49,150 nt of DNA from assembly GCA_902788275.1 (NCBI GenBank), contig CADAJV010000007.1, positions 1 through 49,150 of the forward strand. Reading direction: 5' to 3'. The notes below the pieces were generated by a model that was not told where the DNA came from, ran no database searches, and saw nothing but the letters and a program-made list of their open reading frames with translations. Numbering within the stretch: the first letter of the stretch is position 1; each line of letters begins with the position of its first letter. This document shows, one piece after another, positions 16,209 to 26,479 of this stretch. The translations under genes were made by a program, and so were the position numbers. The DNA is from an uncultured Bacteroidales bacterium (GTDB lineage Bacteria; Bacteroidota; Bacteroidia; Bacteroidales; Bacteroidaceae).

Positions 16209-17804
16209 TTATTCCTTTTCCTCCTCGTTGGCCAACAGTTCCAATGCCCGTCTTACGGCGGCGTCCTCCTCGTTCATAATGACATAATACTCATTGGTAT
16301 CCCAGAGGTCACGGGCCAGGAGTGCCTTGAGCTGTATGCGCAGTCTCTTGGCTGTGTTCTCTTGCTCCTCGTTATTAGCAGGGTGCACATCAGCCTTGAC
16401 GCCACGACTCATGATGGTGTCAACCAGCTCTCGGGGAATCTCAAAGTCCTGCTTGAAACTGTCAAAGCCATCAAACTTGGCCGCCAACTCGCTGCGGTGT
16501 TTGTCATACCACTCCATATAGGAATTGATGATGATATTCTTACGGGCCAGCGCACGATAATGTTTGGTATAGACCATGGTATCGAGGGGCACGAAGATAT
16601 CGGGCATGATTCCGCCGCCGCCATATACTACGCGGTGCTTCTTGAGGGTATAGCACTTCAGTGAGTCGGCAAAATGTATGCTATCCTGGTGCATCAGTTC
16701 GCCGTTGTTGTAGCGGTTGAGCATATCGGAGTCGTAATCCTTCTTCTGTCCCTTGACGTAGGGTTTCTGTATGCAGCGTCCAGAGGGTGTGTAGTAGTGC
16801 GACACTGTGAGGCGTACCATGCTGCCATCAGGCAGTTCTATGGGTCTCTGCACCAGGCCCTTGCCGAAAGTACGGCGACCGATGATAATGCCGCGGTCAT
16901 TGTCCTGCACGGCTCCGCTGACAATCTCCGCCGAGGAAGCAGTATATTCATCCACCAACACGATGAGTCGGCCTTTCTCAAAGGAGCCCTTGCCCGTAGC
17001 CACATGGCGCTGTTTAGGCACTGACCGTCCATCGGTATAGACCACCAGATCGCCCTTGTCCAGAAACTCGCTGGACACGGCATAGGCTGCCTCAAGGTAG
17101 CCACCGCCATTAGTCTGCAGGTCAAGGATGAGGCTCTTCATGCCCTGCTTCTTGAGTTTCTTGATAGCCTCGTGCAGCTCATCCTTGGTACTCACGGCAA
17201 AATTCTCGAGGCGAATGAGGCCGACCTCAGGCCTTATCATATAGGCGGCGTCAAGCGAATGGAGGGGAATCTTGTCGCGCACCAGGCGGAAGTAGAGCGT
17301 CTCCTCCACCCCACGGCGCTTCACTCCAACCACCACTACGGAGCCCTTAGGTCCCCTGAGGCGCTTCATCATCTGCTCGCGGGTGAGCTTGACACCTGCA
17401 AAAACCGAGTCGTTTACCAATATTATGCGGTCGCCGGCCAGGATGCCGGCCTTCTCTGACGGCCCCTTCGACACGGGCTGGATAACCACCAATGTATCGT
17501 TGAGAATATTAAACTGCACGCCGATGCCCTCAAAATTGCTGTTGAGCGGCTCGGTAAAGCGCTTGGTCTCCTCGGCGTTGGAGTAGCTGGAGTGGGGATC
17601 GAGCTGCGAGAGCATGCCCTTGATAGCTTCGTCGGCCAATTTGGTTGTGTTGACGGTGTCGATATACAGTCCCTTGATGGCCATGAGCGTTGCGCCCATC
17701 TTCTGCACAGCCATGTTGAGCTCAGCCCGCTCGTGCAGGGTCTGGCCGACAGCCGTCAGCTGCGCCACAGCCAACAATATAAATAATGTAAGTATCTTCT
17801 TCAT
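16209..17804 (-). CDS. Exported S41 (C-terminal processing) peptidase with PDZ domain
   Basis: A 531-residue CtpA-type serine protease of the envelope. The signal peptide is [24 protein letters not shown] domain follows ([11 protein letters not shown], then [15 protein letters not shown]). The S41 core has [11 protein letters not shown], the serine loop [14 protein letters not shown] and the lysine in [13 protein letters not shown]-terminal extension of about 130 residues continues beyond the core. It is paralogous to 2922-4568, sharing the same architecture and the sequence around the active site. It sits 15 bases after coaD and before ruvB. The coaD-S41 adjacency is one I recall from Bacteroidales. 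Confidence 0.93.
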   Translation of the reverse strand: MKKILTLFILLAVAQLTAVGQTLHERAELNMAVQKMGATLMAIKGLYIDTVNTTKLADEAIKGMLSQLDPHSSYSNAEETKRFTEPLNSNFEGIGVQFNILNDTLVVIQPVSKGPSEKAGILAGDRIILVNDSVFAGVKLTREQMMKRLRGPKGSVVVVGVKRRGVEETLYFRLVRDKIPLHSLDAAYMIRPEVGLIRLENFAVSTKDELHEAIKKLKKQGMKSLILDLQTNGGGYLEAAYAVSSEFLDKGDLVVYTDGRSVPKQRHVATGKGSFEKGRLIVLVDEYTASSAEIVSGAVQDNDRGIIIGRRTFGKGLVQRPIELPDGSMVRLTVSHYYTPSGRCIQKPYVKGQKKDYDSDMLNRYNNGELMHQDSIHFADSLKCYTLKKHRVVYGGGGIMPDIFVPLDTMVYTKHYRALARKNIIINSYMEWYDKHRSELAAKFDGFDSFKQDFEIPRELVDTIMSRGVKADVHPANNEEQENTAKRLRIQLKALLARDLWDTNEYYVIMNEEDAAVRRALELLANEEEKE

Positions 17805-17819
17805 CTTATTTCAATGTCT

Positions 17820-18257
17820 TTAGGGCAGAAATTCGGAGACATCCCTGCCGTAATGCTGGAGTTCGCGCACGATGCTCGAACTGATGGCGGCAAGCTGCGG
17901 GCGGCAGAACAGCACCACCGTCTCCACTCCGCTCAACTGATAGTTGACATCGGCGATATCGCGCTCATACTCATAGTCCTTGATGGTGCGCACTCCGCGC
18001 AGGATGAAGCCTGCCTGCTGCTGTCGCGCAAAGTCGGTAGTCAGACCCTCGTATGCAACGACAGATACCCTGTCGTCGGCATCGTATAGCCTGCTGATGG
18101 CAGCAACACGCTCCTCCACGGTCTGGCATGGCACCTTGCTGTCGTTCACCCCTATGGCAACGACTATGCGATCGAAAATCTCCAAGCCTCGTGCCACGAT
18201 GTCGGCGTGGCCCTTGGTAAAAGGATCGAAGGTTCCGGGAAAGATTGCTATTCTCAT
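17820..18257 (-). CDS. coaD: Phosphopantetheine adenylyltransferase
   Basis: A 145-residue nucleotidyltransferase catalysing the penultimate step of coenzyme A synthesis, from 4'-phosphopantetheine and ATP to dephospho-CoA. The T/HxGH nucleotide motif is in FPGTFDPFTKGHADIV at the N-terminus. Conserved RGVRTIKDYEYERDIADVN and SSSIVREL follow. It is about ten residues shorter than many homologues, with no gap in the motifs. coaBC, for the preceding steps, is also in this window (31963-33171). Confidence 0.96.
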   Translation of the reverse strand: MRIAIFPGTFDPFTKGHADIVARGLEIFDRIVVAIGVNDSKVPCQTVEERVAAISRLYDADDRVSVVAYEGLTTDFARQQQAGFILRGVRTIKDYEYERDIADVNYQLSGVETVVLFCRPQLAAISSSIVRELQHYGRDVSEFLP

Positions 18258-18339
18258 ATTAGATGGGAAGTGAAGTAGTTGGGTTGTTTAAGTGGTTAAG
18301 CCGATAGCCAGACTCATGTGCCGATAGCATGGCAGCTGT

Positions 18340-20382
18340 CTATTCATCGTACTCAAAGTCCTCTTCAGGCCTGTCCTCCTCAATCACCAGATTGTTGATG
18401 ATAAACGTCTGGCGCTCGGGGGTATTCTTACCCATGTAATAGCTCAGCAGGTCCTTCACCTGGTCAGCCTTGTGGAGGCTTACCTGCTCCAGGCGGATGT
18501 CAGGGCCTATAAACTCTTTGAACTCATCGGGCGAAATCTCTCCCAGACCTTTAAATCGCGTGATCTGCGGGTCAGGGCCAAGCTCCTGAATGGCATTGAC
18601 GCGGTCCTCCTCTGAGTAGCAGTAGCGGGTGATATACTCCGAACGCTCATTGCCGCTGCGTTTCTTGAGCAGTGCAGCCCCGGCGGCATCATCGTCAATC
18701 TTCTGGTTTTTGCTGGCTGAGCGCACCTTCTTCTTGTTGTTGCGCACACGAAACAGGGGCGTCTGCAGTATATAGACATGGCCCTTCTTGACCAGGTCAG
18801 GGAAAAACTGCAGGAAGAAGGTCAGCATCAACAGGCGGATATGCATGCCGTCCACATCGGCATCGGTGGCAATGATGACCTTGTTGTAGCGCAGGCCATC
18901 AAGGCCATCCTCAATGTTGAGGGCCGCCTGAAGCAGATTGAACTCCTCGTTCTTATACACCAGCTCCTTGGTCTCTCCAAAACTGTTGAGCGGCTTACCG
19001 CGCAGGCTGAAGACAGCCTGGGTCTGTGCATCGCGGCACTTGGTGATGGAGCCACTGGCCGAGAGGCCCTCGGTTATGAATATGGCCGTGTCGAGGCGGG
19101 GATCGCTGTCGGGGTCATCATTCTTGCGTTTAGTCTTGGGAGCCGGATCACTATAGTGCACAATGCAGTCACGCAGCTTAGGGTTGTTGATGTTTATCTT
19201 CTTTTGCTTCTCCTTGGCGGCCTTCGACACCACGCTGGCCATGGCCTTGCGGTCGCGCTCCGACTCCTGGATCTTCTTCTGTATCTCCTCGGCCGTTTCA
19301 GGGTGCATATGGAGATAATTGTCAACATTCTTCTTAATGAAATCGCCCACAAACTTGTTGACGCTCACTCCCGACAGGGGGAAGGGCTTGCCCCTGCTGT
19401 CCTTTTCGGGAGCCATGGTCAACGAGCCGAGCTTAATCTTTGTCTGACTCTCAAAAGTAGGCTCAATAACCCTAATGGCAATAGCGGCCACCAGACCGTT
19501 GCGGATGTCCACCGGCTCAAAGTTCTTACCCAGATGTTCCTTGATGACCTTGGCAATATGCTCCTTGAAAGCACTCTGGTGGGTACCGCCCTGTGTGGTG
19601 TGCTGACCGTTGACGTATGAGTAGTATTCCTCGCCATTCTGGTTAGCATGGGTAAAGGCTATGTCGATGCCCTCGCCCCGCAGGTGCACTATGTCGTAGA
19701 GGGCCGTCTCACTCATATTGTCATTAAGCAGGTCCTCCAGTCCGTTGCGGCTCACTATGCGCCTGTTGTTATAGACTATCGACAGCCCCGTGTTGAGGTA
19801 TGTATAGTTGCGCAGCAGCGTCTCCACGTGCTCGCCGCGGAATCGGAAATTCTTGAACAGCTGCGGGTCAGGCTCAAAATAGATGAATGTGCCGTCCTCC
19901 TCCTCGGTGCTACCCTGGCGGTCGTCGGTCAACTTACCCTGCTCGAACGTCACCTCATGAAACTGGCCGTCCCTGTGGCTGCGTGCCACAAACTTGCGGC
20001 TCAGCGCGTTGACCGCCTTCAGACCTACGCCGTTGAGGCCCACACTGGCCGTGAAGACCGACGTGTCATACTTGGCACCTGTGTTAAGGCGACTCACTGC
20101 ATTGAGCAGTCCGCCCAGAGGGATGCCACGGCCGTAGTCGCGCACCATGGCACAGAGGTCATCCTTCACCTCTACCTCTATGCGCTTACCGAAACCTTCG
20201 TTAAACTCATCTATACTGTTGTCGATAGTCTCCTTCAGTAGCACATAGATGCCATCCTCGCGATAACTGCCGTCGCCCAGACGGCCGATATACATACCAG
20301 GACGACGGCGGATGTGCTCCATGTCTTCAAGGTGCACTATCGACTCGTCGCCATAATTATTTTTCTTCAGGTCTTCTGCCAT
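18340..20382 (-). CDS. parE: DNA topoisomerase IV subunit B (type IIA, ATPase subunit)
   Basis: A 680-residue ATPase/TOPRIM subunit that decatenates chromosomes with ParC. The N-terminal GHKL ATPase shows [20 protein letters not shown] (Asn/Glu motif), DYGRGIP and [13 protein letters not shown]. The transducer has [14 protein letters not shown] shows [12 protein letters not shown], the [14 protein letters not shown] metal motif, and RFKGLGEI near the end. ParE is preferred over GyrB because of its length and the MHIR region, but GyrB paralogues are close. It heads the cluster with coaD 82 bases downstream. parC is not seen in the window. Confidence 0.92.
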   Translation of the reverse strand: MAEDLKKNNYGDESIVHLEDMEHIRRRPGMYIGRLGDGSYREDGIYVLLKETIDNSIDEFNEGFGKRIEVEVKDDLCAMVRDYGRGIPLGGLLNAVSRLNTGAKYDTSVFTASVGLNGVGLKAVNALSRKFVARSHRDGQFHEVTFEQGKLTDDRQGSTEEEDGTFIYFEPDPQLFKNFRFRGEHVETLLRNYTYLNTGLSIVYNNRRIVSRNGLEDLLNDNMSETALYDIVHLRGEGIDIAFTHANQNGEEYYSYVNGQHTTQGGTHQSAFKEHIAKVIKEHLGKNFEPVDIRNGLVAAIAIRVIEPTFESQTKIKLGSLTMAPEKDSRGKPFPLSGVSVNKFVGDFIKKNVDNYLHMHPETAEEIQKKIQESERDRKAMASVVSKAAKEKQKKININNPKLRDCIVHYSDPAPKTKRKNDDPDSDPRLDTAIFITEGLSASGSITKCRDAQTQAVFSLRGKPLNSFGETKELVYKNEEFNLLQAALNIEDGLDGLRYNKVIIATDADVDGMHIRLLMLTFFLQFFPDLVKKGHVYILQTPLFRVRNNKKKVRSASKNQKIDDDAAGAALLKKRSGNERSEYITRYCYSEEDRVNAIQELGPDPQITRFKGLGEISPDEFKEFIGPDIRLEQVSLHKADQVKDLLSYYMGKNTPERQTFIINNLVIEEDRPEEDFEYDE

Positions 20383-20403
20383 GTTTCGTTATTTGAAATT
20401 TGA

Positions 20404-20444
20404 AAGGAGCCTCTCCCCAACCCTCGCCAAGGGAGGGAGCTCCA
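20404..20444. repeat. CTCTCCC-type palindromic intergenic repeat
   Basis: GGAGC at 20406-20410 pairs with GCTCC at 20439-20443, extended by the CTCTCCC...GGGAGGGAG text. Related text lies in the OmpA leader at 22155-22215 and in the REP-like elements at the window ends. It sits just upstream of parE. Confidence 0.45.
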
Positions 20445-20453
20445 GCTTAAACT

Positions 20454-21587
20454 CTATAGCCTCTTAGTATAGCAGCGGCGGCGCTTGTGGATGCGGTTCT
20501 CCAAATAGTGCCACTGCGACTGGATCTTGTCATTAACCTCCAGCTCGGGGTTAGTCTCGCCCCACTCAAAACCATGCTTGATGTAAATAGGTATCAGGTC
20601 AGCAAACATCATAGCGTTGACTCCCTTGCCCTGATACTCAGGCTTGATAGCTATCAGCAGCAGGTCGAGGATAGGCGGGCGCTTGATGAACAGCGCCTTC
20701 AGCAAGTGCCACCAGCCAAAGGGCCACAGCCGTCCCTTAGCCTTCTGCAGAGCCCTCGACAGTGAGGCCATAGAAATGCCTACGCCAACCAACTCATTGT
20801 CAGAATCCTCCACTAGGGTCACCATGCTCAAGTCGAGAATCGGCAGATACTCGTTGATATAGCGGTCAATCTGGGCCTTAGTCATCTCCGAGTAGCCGAA
20901 TAGCGGCTTGTAAGCCTCGTTGACCAAGTCGAATATCTTATAGCCCAGCCCCGTGCGGCGTATCTCCCTCACACTGCGCAGCTTGCGCACATGCAGGTTA
21001 AGCCTCTGCTGCACAATGCGAGCAATCTTCTCATACTGTTCAGGCAGCCTCTCCGGCACCTTCAGCTTCATCTCCACCCAGTCTATAGCCTTCTCCAGCC
21101 CCAACTTCTCCATGTGCTCTGGGTAGTAGGGGTAGTTATAGATGGTGGCCATCGTACTCAACTCATCAAAACCCTCTATCAGCATGCCCTCTGCATCCAT
21201 GTCCGTAAAGCCCAGCGGGCCCTCCATAGTCGTCATGCCCTTGTCGGCTCCCCACTGCTCAACCGCCTTAAGCAAGGCGCGGCTCACGTCAAGGTCGTCA
21301 ATGAAGTCTATCCAACCAAAGCGCACCGCTTTCTTGCCCCACGCGGCGTTAGCCTTATGGTTTATAATAGCAGCCACGCGACCCACCACCTTACCGTTCT
21401 GATAGGCCAGGAAATACTCCGCCTCACAAAACTCAAATGCAGGATTGCGCTCCCTGCTGAACGTCTTGAGGATATCCGAATAGAGGTCGGGCACCGAGTA
21501 GGGGTTATCCTTATAAAGCTTATAGTTAAAACGCGCAAACCTCCTCAGTTCGCGAGGAGAGCTTACCTTATGAATAGTCGTCATCAT
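20454..21587 (-). CDS. Conserved GNAT-like hypothetical protein
   Basis: A 377-residue protein without a signal peptide. The N-terminal part reads MTTIHKVSSPRELRRFARF and includes VGRVAAIINHKAN, the A-x-x-N of a GNAT acetyl-CoA fold. The C-terminal part has a second GNAT-like loop, IKPEYQGKGVNAMMFADL. Two acetyltransferase-like halves are therefore plausible. I recall this as a conserved Bacteroidetes family of unknown function, and no substrate can be read. It lies 71 bases upstream of parE on the same strand and may share its transcript. Confidence 0.75.
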   Translation of the reverse strand: MMTTIHKVSSPRELRRFARFNYKLYKDNPYSVPDLYSDILKTFSRERNPAFEFCEAEYFLAYQNGKVVGRVAAIINHKANAAWGKKAVRFGWIDFIDDLDVSRALLKAVEQWGADKGMTTMEGPLGFTDMDAEGMLIEGFDELSTMATIYNYPYYPEHMEKLGLEKAIDWVEMKLKVPERLPEQYEKIARIVQQRLNLHVRKLRSVREIRRTGLGYKIFDLVNEAYKPLFGYSEMTKAQIDRYINEYLPILDLSMVTLVEDSDNELVGVGISMASLSRALQKAKGRLWPFGWWHLLKALFIKRPPILDLLLIAIKPEYQGKGVNAMMFADLIPIYIKHGFEWGETNPELEVNDKIQSQWHYLENRIHKRRRCYTKRL

Positions 21588-22116
21588 AGTCTTTTTACAA
21601 TCAACACTTAGTTTATATTAGATTTAAAGTTCGAGAGTTCAAGAGCAGCGCAAACATGTTAGTTCGAGAAACGAATCCTTCGCGAGGAAATCACCATAAA
21701 TTTCTAGTAATTTATTTCTGTGCCTACTTCCTGAGCCGGCAACTTTCGTACTCTTAACTCATTCTCTAAAATTAATTACAAAAATACACATTCTTGCCGA
21801 CATAACCGCACTATCAACCCTAAAAAAAGAAAAACCGACATCAAGTAAGCAGAAAACGCAACACTTTTTGCTGTTACAATTGCAATGTTTCAGAGTAATA
21901 TCAAACGCTAACACGCAACATTTACAACAACAATAATGCCGGTAACGCAGATTTTATGACAAACTTAGGATTGAATGACTCTGACACCTGCAGGACATTA
22001 AACTTTACGCCTCTCGAACCCTGCCGCTACGCTCCCAAACTCCCGATTTTCAATTTTCGATTTTCAATTTTCTTATAAAAAACAGGGAAAATCTTGGTAG
22101 GTATTAAATAATGTTG
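21588..22116. other. Intergenic region upstream of the OmpA-like gene
   Basis: No gene. It contains text repeats also seen elsewhere in the window. AAAGTTCGAGAGTTCAAGAG near 21626 resembles text near 6228. TTCTAGTAATTTATTTC at 21702 belongs to the family at 321 and 23500. CAATTTTCGATTTTCAATTT lies near 22050. The rest is AT-rich and featureless to me. Confidence 0.5.
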
Positions 22117-22124
22117 TAATTTTG
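22093..22124 (+). promoter_or_regulatory. Promoter of the OmpA-like gene
   Basis: CTTG at 22093-22096 and TAATTTTG at 22117-22124 (perfect TAnnTTTG) are 20 bases apart. The predicted leader is about 160 bases. It contains a CTCTCCC-type hairpin (22158-22174) and a 29-codon ORF at 22134-22223. Confidence 0.65.
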
Positions 22125-22289
22125 TTTAGAATTATGAAAAAGACAAGAGAGAGTCTCTCTCACCCCTCCCCAGGGAGGGAGCCTTGGTGCCAGTGGCCCC
22201 GTCCTGACGGAGGGACAAAGTAGAGGACTCTGGTTCGGACTCTATAACTCTTAAACTATTCAATTTATACATAAAAAACCTTTAACGCA

Positions 22290-23447
22290 ATGAAAAAGTT
22301 TAGATTTATCATCTCCCTGGCAGCCATGCTGGTTAGCGCTGCCGCAATGAATGCTCAGGAGAGGCCCACTACCAACACTGACGGCTCACACTGGTTTGTG
22401 GGCGTGCAGGGCGGTGCCTCATCAACTCTGACCAACTACAGCCCCTTCAAACTCATCACGCCGGTTGGCTCTGTCTATGTGGGCGGATTCTATAACAGCG
22501 TGGTCGGCGGCAGGCTACATTTCTCCGGCTTCCAGTCAAAGGGCGCCTTCCCCGACGTGGCGACTGACCTGGGCAAGAGGGATCTGAAATATAAAAACCG
22601 CTTCTATGATGCCAACCTCGACCTGCTGGTTAACCTAACTAACCTTTTCAGCAAGGAGAAGGAGCACTGTCTCAACCTTATCTTGGTAGGCGGCGTAGGT
22701 CTCAATTACTCATGGCACAACAAGGAAGTCAACGGCCTTATCAACCAATATAGCCTGCACAACCAGGCACCTGAGAGCTGGGCCAGCGACCGCCTGACTC
22801 ACAACGTGCGTCTCGGCCTAATGCTGGAGGCAAACATTAGCAAGCACTTTGCCATCAACCTGGAGGCTGATGCCAACAACGCTCACGACCGCTTCAACTC
22901 GAAGAAGAGCAACAGCGATGACTGGCGCCTGACGGCCCAGGTGGGCGTGGCCTATAAGTTTGGTTTCAAGAAAAAGGCTGAGCCTGTGGTAGTGCCCCCG
23001 GCACCTAAGCCAGTGGTAACCCCAGCACCTGCGCCCAAACCCGCACCGGCATCCGTGGTAGAGCCCAAGCCCGAACCCAAGCCCGAGCCCAAGCCCACCC
23101 CGGCAATAAAGAGCATAGACGAGAATATCTTCTACAGCATCCGCTCATCGAAGATCAACCCCTCCGAGTACGGCAAGATTGAGCGCGTGGCCAACTTCCT
23201 AAAGGAGAACCCCAAGGCTAATGTAACCATCACCGGCTATGCCGACGTGCAGACCGGCAATCCTAAGATTAATATGAAGTACTCGCAGGAGCGCGCAGAA
23301 GCTCTCAAGAAATATATCACCAGCAAGTACGGCATCGACCCCTCCCGCATCCAGACCGATGCCAAGGGTGACACCGTGCAGCCCTTCGACGAGGCCGTGA
23401 AGAACCGCGTCTCGATTGTCAGCGGCAAATATTCCGTCATGGAGTAA
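22290..23447 (+). CDS. OmpA-family outer membrane porin with peptidoglycan-binding domain
   Basis: A 385-residue outer-membrane protein. A signal peptide (to about residue 22, AMNAQ) precedes an N-terminal beta-barrel of about 200 residues rich in alternating aromatic strands. A Pro/Ala/Lys-rich linker follows with repeated PKPEPKPEPKP. The C-terminal OmpA domain (VTITGYADVQTGNPKINMKY, then SQERAEALKKYI) binds peptidoglycan. The linker repeat (CCCAAGCCCGA units) could vary in length by slippage. It is a major envelope-anchoring protein type in Bacteroidales. Strong promoter, long leader. Confidence 0.93.
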   Translation: MKKFRFIISLAAMLVSAAAMNAQERPTTNTDGSHWFVGVQGGASSTLTNYSPFKLITPVGSVYVGGFYNSVVGGRLHFSGFQSKGAFPDVATDLGKRDLKYKNRFYDANLDLLVNLTNLFSKEKEHCLNLILVGGVGLNYSWHNKEVNGLINQYSLHNQAPESWASDRLTHNVRLGLMLEANISKHFAINLEADANNAHDRFNSKKSNSDDWRLTAQVGVAYKFGFKKKAEPVVVPPAPKPVVTPAPAPKPAPASVVEPKPEPKPEPKPTPAIKSIDENIFYSIRSSKINPSEYGKIERVANFLKENPKANVTITGYADVQTGNPKINMKYSQERAEALKKYITSKYGIDPSRIQTDAKGDTVQPFDEAVKNRVSIVSGKYSVME

Positions 23448-23452
23448 AACTG

Positions 23453-23500
23453 AATCAGAATTGAGAATTGAAAGTTAGATAGTCATATTTCTGATTATTT
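23453..23500 (+). terminator. Weak terminator-like hairpin after the OmpA-like gene
   Basis: AATCAGAA (23453-23460) pairs with TTCTGATT (23489-23496) over a long loop and is followed by ATTTT. The loop itself is repeat text (TTGAGAATTGAAAG). Confidence 0.3.
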
Positions 23501-23579
23501 TCCGGTAATTTCCTTCAGTCCGTTTCCTCCGGACTTGGTGAATTTTCAATTTTCAATTCTCAATTTTCAAAAAACCATC

Positions 23580-24611
23580 GTGGCGAACATTTTGGCGATA
23601 AGATTCTCTGCTCTTGGCGACGTGGCAATGACTATTGCCGCCCTGAAATCGTTTGCCGACCAGTATCCCGACAACCGCATCACGCTGCTCAGCCGCCCAG
23701 TGGCCGGGCTGCTGATGGAAGGGCTGCCCCCTAACGTCGGACTACGCACGGTCAACCTCAACGAATACAAGGGACTGGGCGGACTGCGTCGGCTGAGCCG
23801 CGAACTGATGAAGGAGGGCTATGACGTGCTGGTCGATTGGCACGACGTGCTACGCAGCAAGGTTATACGCTTTTTCTTCCGCAAGGCTGGACGCAGGGTG
23901 GCTGTCATTGACAAAGGACGCAAGGAGCGCAGGGCTCTCACCCGCCAAAAAGACAAGGTGCTGACACCGCTCACCCCTTCGCCCGAACGATATGCCATGG
24001 CCTTAAAGGATGCTGGTTTTCCTATTGTACTGAAACCCTACCGTATGTTTGGCGATGTCAAGGCCGACATTACTGACCTGACTGACATCACAGGCCCCAA
24101 AGGCACAGACCGTTGGGTGGGCATAGCCCCCTTTGCCGCCCACGTAGGCAAGATTTACCCGCTCGGCCTGATGGAGCAGGTGATAGCAGGGCTGCAGGGC
24201 GTACGCATCTTCCTCTTCGGCAGTGGCAGCACCGAGCGAGCGTGGTGTGAGCAGATGGAGGCCTCCCACGGCAACGTCACCTCGCTCATCGGCAAGAGCA
24301 ACCTGGCCAAGGAGCTGCGATTGATAAGCAACATGGACCTGATGATTACCATGGACTCTGCCAACATGCACCTCAGCGCCCTGGCTGGCACCAAGACCCT
24401 CTCCATATGGGGAGCCACCCACCCCCTGGCCGGATTTGGCGGCATGCAGGTGGAGGGCAGCGTGCAAGTGCAGCAGCAGATGGACTGCCGCCCATGCTCC
24501 ATCTTCGGCAACAAGAGATGTCAATACAACGACTACCGCTGCCTCAACGGCATAACTCCTCACTGCATTGTCCAAGCGGCGATGAAGTGCTTAGACCTAA
24601 ACCGGCGATGA
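23580..24611 (+). CDS. Glycosyltransferase family 9 (heptosyltransferase-like)
   Basis: A 343-residue GT-B enzyme of the ADP-heptose:LPS heptosyltransferase family, acting at the inner leaflet on LPS/LOS core. The N-terminal Rossmann motif is ILAIRFSALGDVAMTIAAL. The donor site carries SLIGKSNLAKELRLISNMDL, ITMDSANMHLSALAGT and WGATHPLAGFG. The GTG at 23580 is preferred because an upstream TTG start would translate intergenic repeat text (NFQFSILNFQ). Its stop overlaps the next gene's ATG (ATGA), so the two are translationally coupled. Confidence 0.92.
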   Translation: MANILAIRFSALGDVAMTIAALKSFADQYPDNRITLLSRPVAGLLMEGLPPNVGLRTVNLNEYKGLGGLRRLSRELMKEGYDVLVDWHDVLRSKVIRFFFRKAGRRVAVIDKGRKERRALTRQKDKVLTPLTPSPERYAMALKDAGFPIVLKPYRMFGDVKADITDLTDITGPKGTDRWVGIAPFAAHVGKIYPLGLMEQVIAGLQGVRIFLFGSGSTERAWCEQMEASHGNVTSLIGKSNLAKELRLISNMDLMITMDSANMHLSALAGTKTLSIWGATHPLAGFGGMQVEGSVQVQQQMDCRPCSIFGNKRCQYNDYRCLNGITPHCIVQAAMKCLDLNRR

Positions 24612-25504
24612 TAAAATATAAAATAACGTACTCTGCATTCTACCTCCTCTCGCTACTGCCGATGAGAGTACACTATGTGTTCTCCGACATAATGTTCCCC
24701 CTTATATATTATATAATAAGGTATAGGCGCAAAGTGGTAAGGAAGAACCTCGTCAACAGCTTCCCCGAGAAGAGCCTCAAGGAGATTAAACACATTGAGC
24801 GCAAGTTCTACCGCTTCTTCTGCGACTACTTCGTGGAGAACATCAAGTCCCTGAGTATCAAGAAGGAAAACATGATGAGGCGCATGACATTTGGAGGCAT
24901 GGAGAATGTAGCCAAGTCGTTTGAAAAGAATCAGTTTATCATCCTTTACTTGGGCCACTTCTGCAACTGGGAACTCATCGCCTCGCTGAACTGGTGGTTG
25001 CCCGAGGGTGCAGGCTGTGCACAGCTCTATACCAAGCTGCACAGCGATACGATGGACCGTCTGTTCTATACCATACGCTCACGCTACGGCGGCGAGAACA
25101 TCAACAAAAAGGACGCCCTGCGCCGCATCATGGCCTTCAAGCAGTCGGGGCAGAAGAAGCTTATCGGCTTCGTCTCCGACCAGGCTCCCAAGCGCGGCAA
25201 CATCCACCTATGGGTGGACTTCCTGCATCAGGACACACCTGTATTCACCGGCGCCGAGCGCATAGCCAAGAAGGTGGGAGCCTCAGTTTACTACTCCAAA
25301 GTCCACCGCGTCAAGCGTGGATACTACCACTGCGAAATGATTAAAATCACCGATGACGTGAGCAAGTTTGGAGAGCATGAGCTCACCCGCCACTACATGA
25401 AGATGCTGGAGGATGACATCAAGCAGGAGCCCTACCGATGGCTGTGGAGCCACAACCGATGGAAACGGCAGCGCACCTCATCCGGCGAAATAATTACGAT
25501 ATAA
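24608..25504 (+). CDS. Lysophospholipid acyltransferase-family (lipid A acyltransferase, LpxL/HtrB type)
   Basis: A 298-residue membrane-associated acyltransferase of the lipid A late-acyltransferase family. A hydrophobic N-terminal segment (ITYSAFYLLSLLPMRVHYVF) is followed by RKVVRKNLVNSFPEKS and the catalytic H-x4-E motif in LGHFCNWELIASL. QAPKRGNIHLWVDF and the C-terminal EPYRWLWSHNRWKR block are family hallmarks. The ATGA overlap with the glycosyltransferase gene supports a joint role in LPS/lipid A synthesis. Confidence 0.93.
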   Translation: MIKYKITYSAFYLLSLLPMRVHYVFSDIMFPLIYYIIRYRRKVVRKNLVNSFPEKSLKEIKHIERKFYRFFCDYFVENIKSLSIKKENMMRRMTFGGMENVAKSFEKNQFIILYLGHFCNWELIASLNWWLPEGAGCAQLYTKLHSDTMDRLFYTIRSRYGGENINKKDALRRIMAFKQSGQKKLIGFVSDQAPKRGNIHLWVDFLHQDTPVFTGAERIAKKVGASVYYSKVHRVKRGYYHCEMIKITDDVSKFGEHELTRHYMKMLEDDIKQEPYRWLWSHNRWKRQRTSSGEIITI

Positions 25505-26362
25505 ATGAAAAAGACTCTTTTCACATACATAGCCGCCATGATCTGCCTTGCCACCGCAATGGCCCAGAGGCAGAAACCCGTAACGGCACGGGTGATGACC
25601 TTCAACATCCGCACCGAGACCAATGTGGACGGGTGCAACAACTGGGAACTGCGCTATCAGCCGGTAGGCACCTTTGTCAACAAGAGCAAGGCCGATATCA
25701 TTGGTATGCAAGAGGTACAGCACAGGCAGCTGACCGACCTCTGCGGCATACTGACCGACTATAGCTATGTGGGCGTAGCACGTGACGATGGAAGACAGAG
25801 GGGCGAATATAACCCCATCTTCTATCGCAAGGAGCGCTTCAACCTGCTGCGCAACGGCACCTTCTGGCTCTCTCCTACCCCGACAGAGCCGTCATACGGA
25901 TGGGGGGCCGCATGCCGTCGCATAGCCACCTGGGCCATACTGCAAGACAAGGCCACAATGAAGAGTGTCATTGTGCTCAACACCCACCTTGACCACATAA
26001 GCGAAGAGGCACGAGCCAATGGCGCAGCACTGATCAAGGAGCGACTGAGCCGCATGAACAATGAGCTGCCTGTCATAATAACCGGCGACATGAACAGCGA
26101 TGACAACAGCACCGCCTACTCCAAGTTCGCCACGGCAATGTTTGCCATGCAGGATGCCGCCAAGGCAGCCAAGCGCAAGAAAGGGCCCGACTATACCTTC
26201 CACGCCTTCGGCAAGTTGCCGCAGGACAAGCGCACCAAGATTGACCATATCTTCCTCTCACCGCAGATAATGGTAAAGAAATTCACCAATCACGACGGCG
26301 CCCTTGGCAACGGCCGATACCTGTCAGACCATAGCGCCATGATTGCAGACATTGTTTACTGA
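25505..26362 (+). CDS. Secreted endonuclease/exonuclease/phosphatase-family protein
   Basis: A 285-residue metal-dependent hydrolase of the EEP fold (DNase I, sphingomyelinase and inositol phosphatase relatives). The signal peptide is MKKTLFTYIAAMICLATAMAQ. Fold motifs are VMTFNIRTETNVDG, the metal Glu in IGMQEVQ, NTHLDH, TGDMNSD and the C-terminal SDHSAM with the catalytic His. The start codon directly follows the acyltransferase stop, so it is in the same operon. The substrate is unknown. A phosphodiester or phospholipid substrate is as likely as nucleic acid. Confidence 0.92.
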   Translation: MKKTLFTYIAAMICLATAMAQRQKPVTARVMTFNIRTETNVDGCNNWELRYQPVGTFVNKSKADIIGMQEVQHRQLTDLCGILTDYSYVGVARDDGRQRGEYNPIFYRKERFNLLRNGTFWLSPTPTEPSYGWGAACRRIATWAILQDKATMKSVIVLNTHLDHISEEARANGAALIKERLSRMNNELPVIITGDMNSDDNSTAYSKFATAMFAMQDAAKAAKRKKGPDYTFHAFGKLPQDKRTKIDHIFLSPQIMVKKFTNHDGALGNGRYLSDHSAMIADIVY

Positions 26363-26431
26363 ATTGGCGAAAATATACTGCTTTTTGCATTTTCCACACC
26401 CCATATTACTTAGTCCTTGCAAAAAAAACAT

Positions 26432-26439
26432 TACTTTTG
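26432..26439 (+). promoter_or_regulatory. -7 element of the L-threonine dehydrogenase gene
   Basis: TACTTTTG (perfect TAnnTTTG), 40 bases before the ATG at 26480. No convincing -33 element at the usual spacing. Confidence 0.55.
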
Positions 26440-26479
26440 CAGGCACAACGAAAAACAAAACCTTATAAATAACAATAAA

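Noticed and set aside
26417-26479. Upstream extension of the threonine dehydrogenase reading frame
   Set aside because: It would run through the -7 element at 26432-26439 and adds residues before the Rossmann start. The same reasoning was applied to the extensions before 2922, 8766, 13305, 29989 and 44124.
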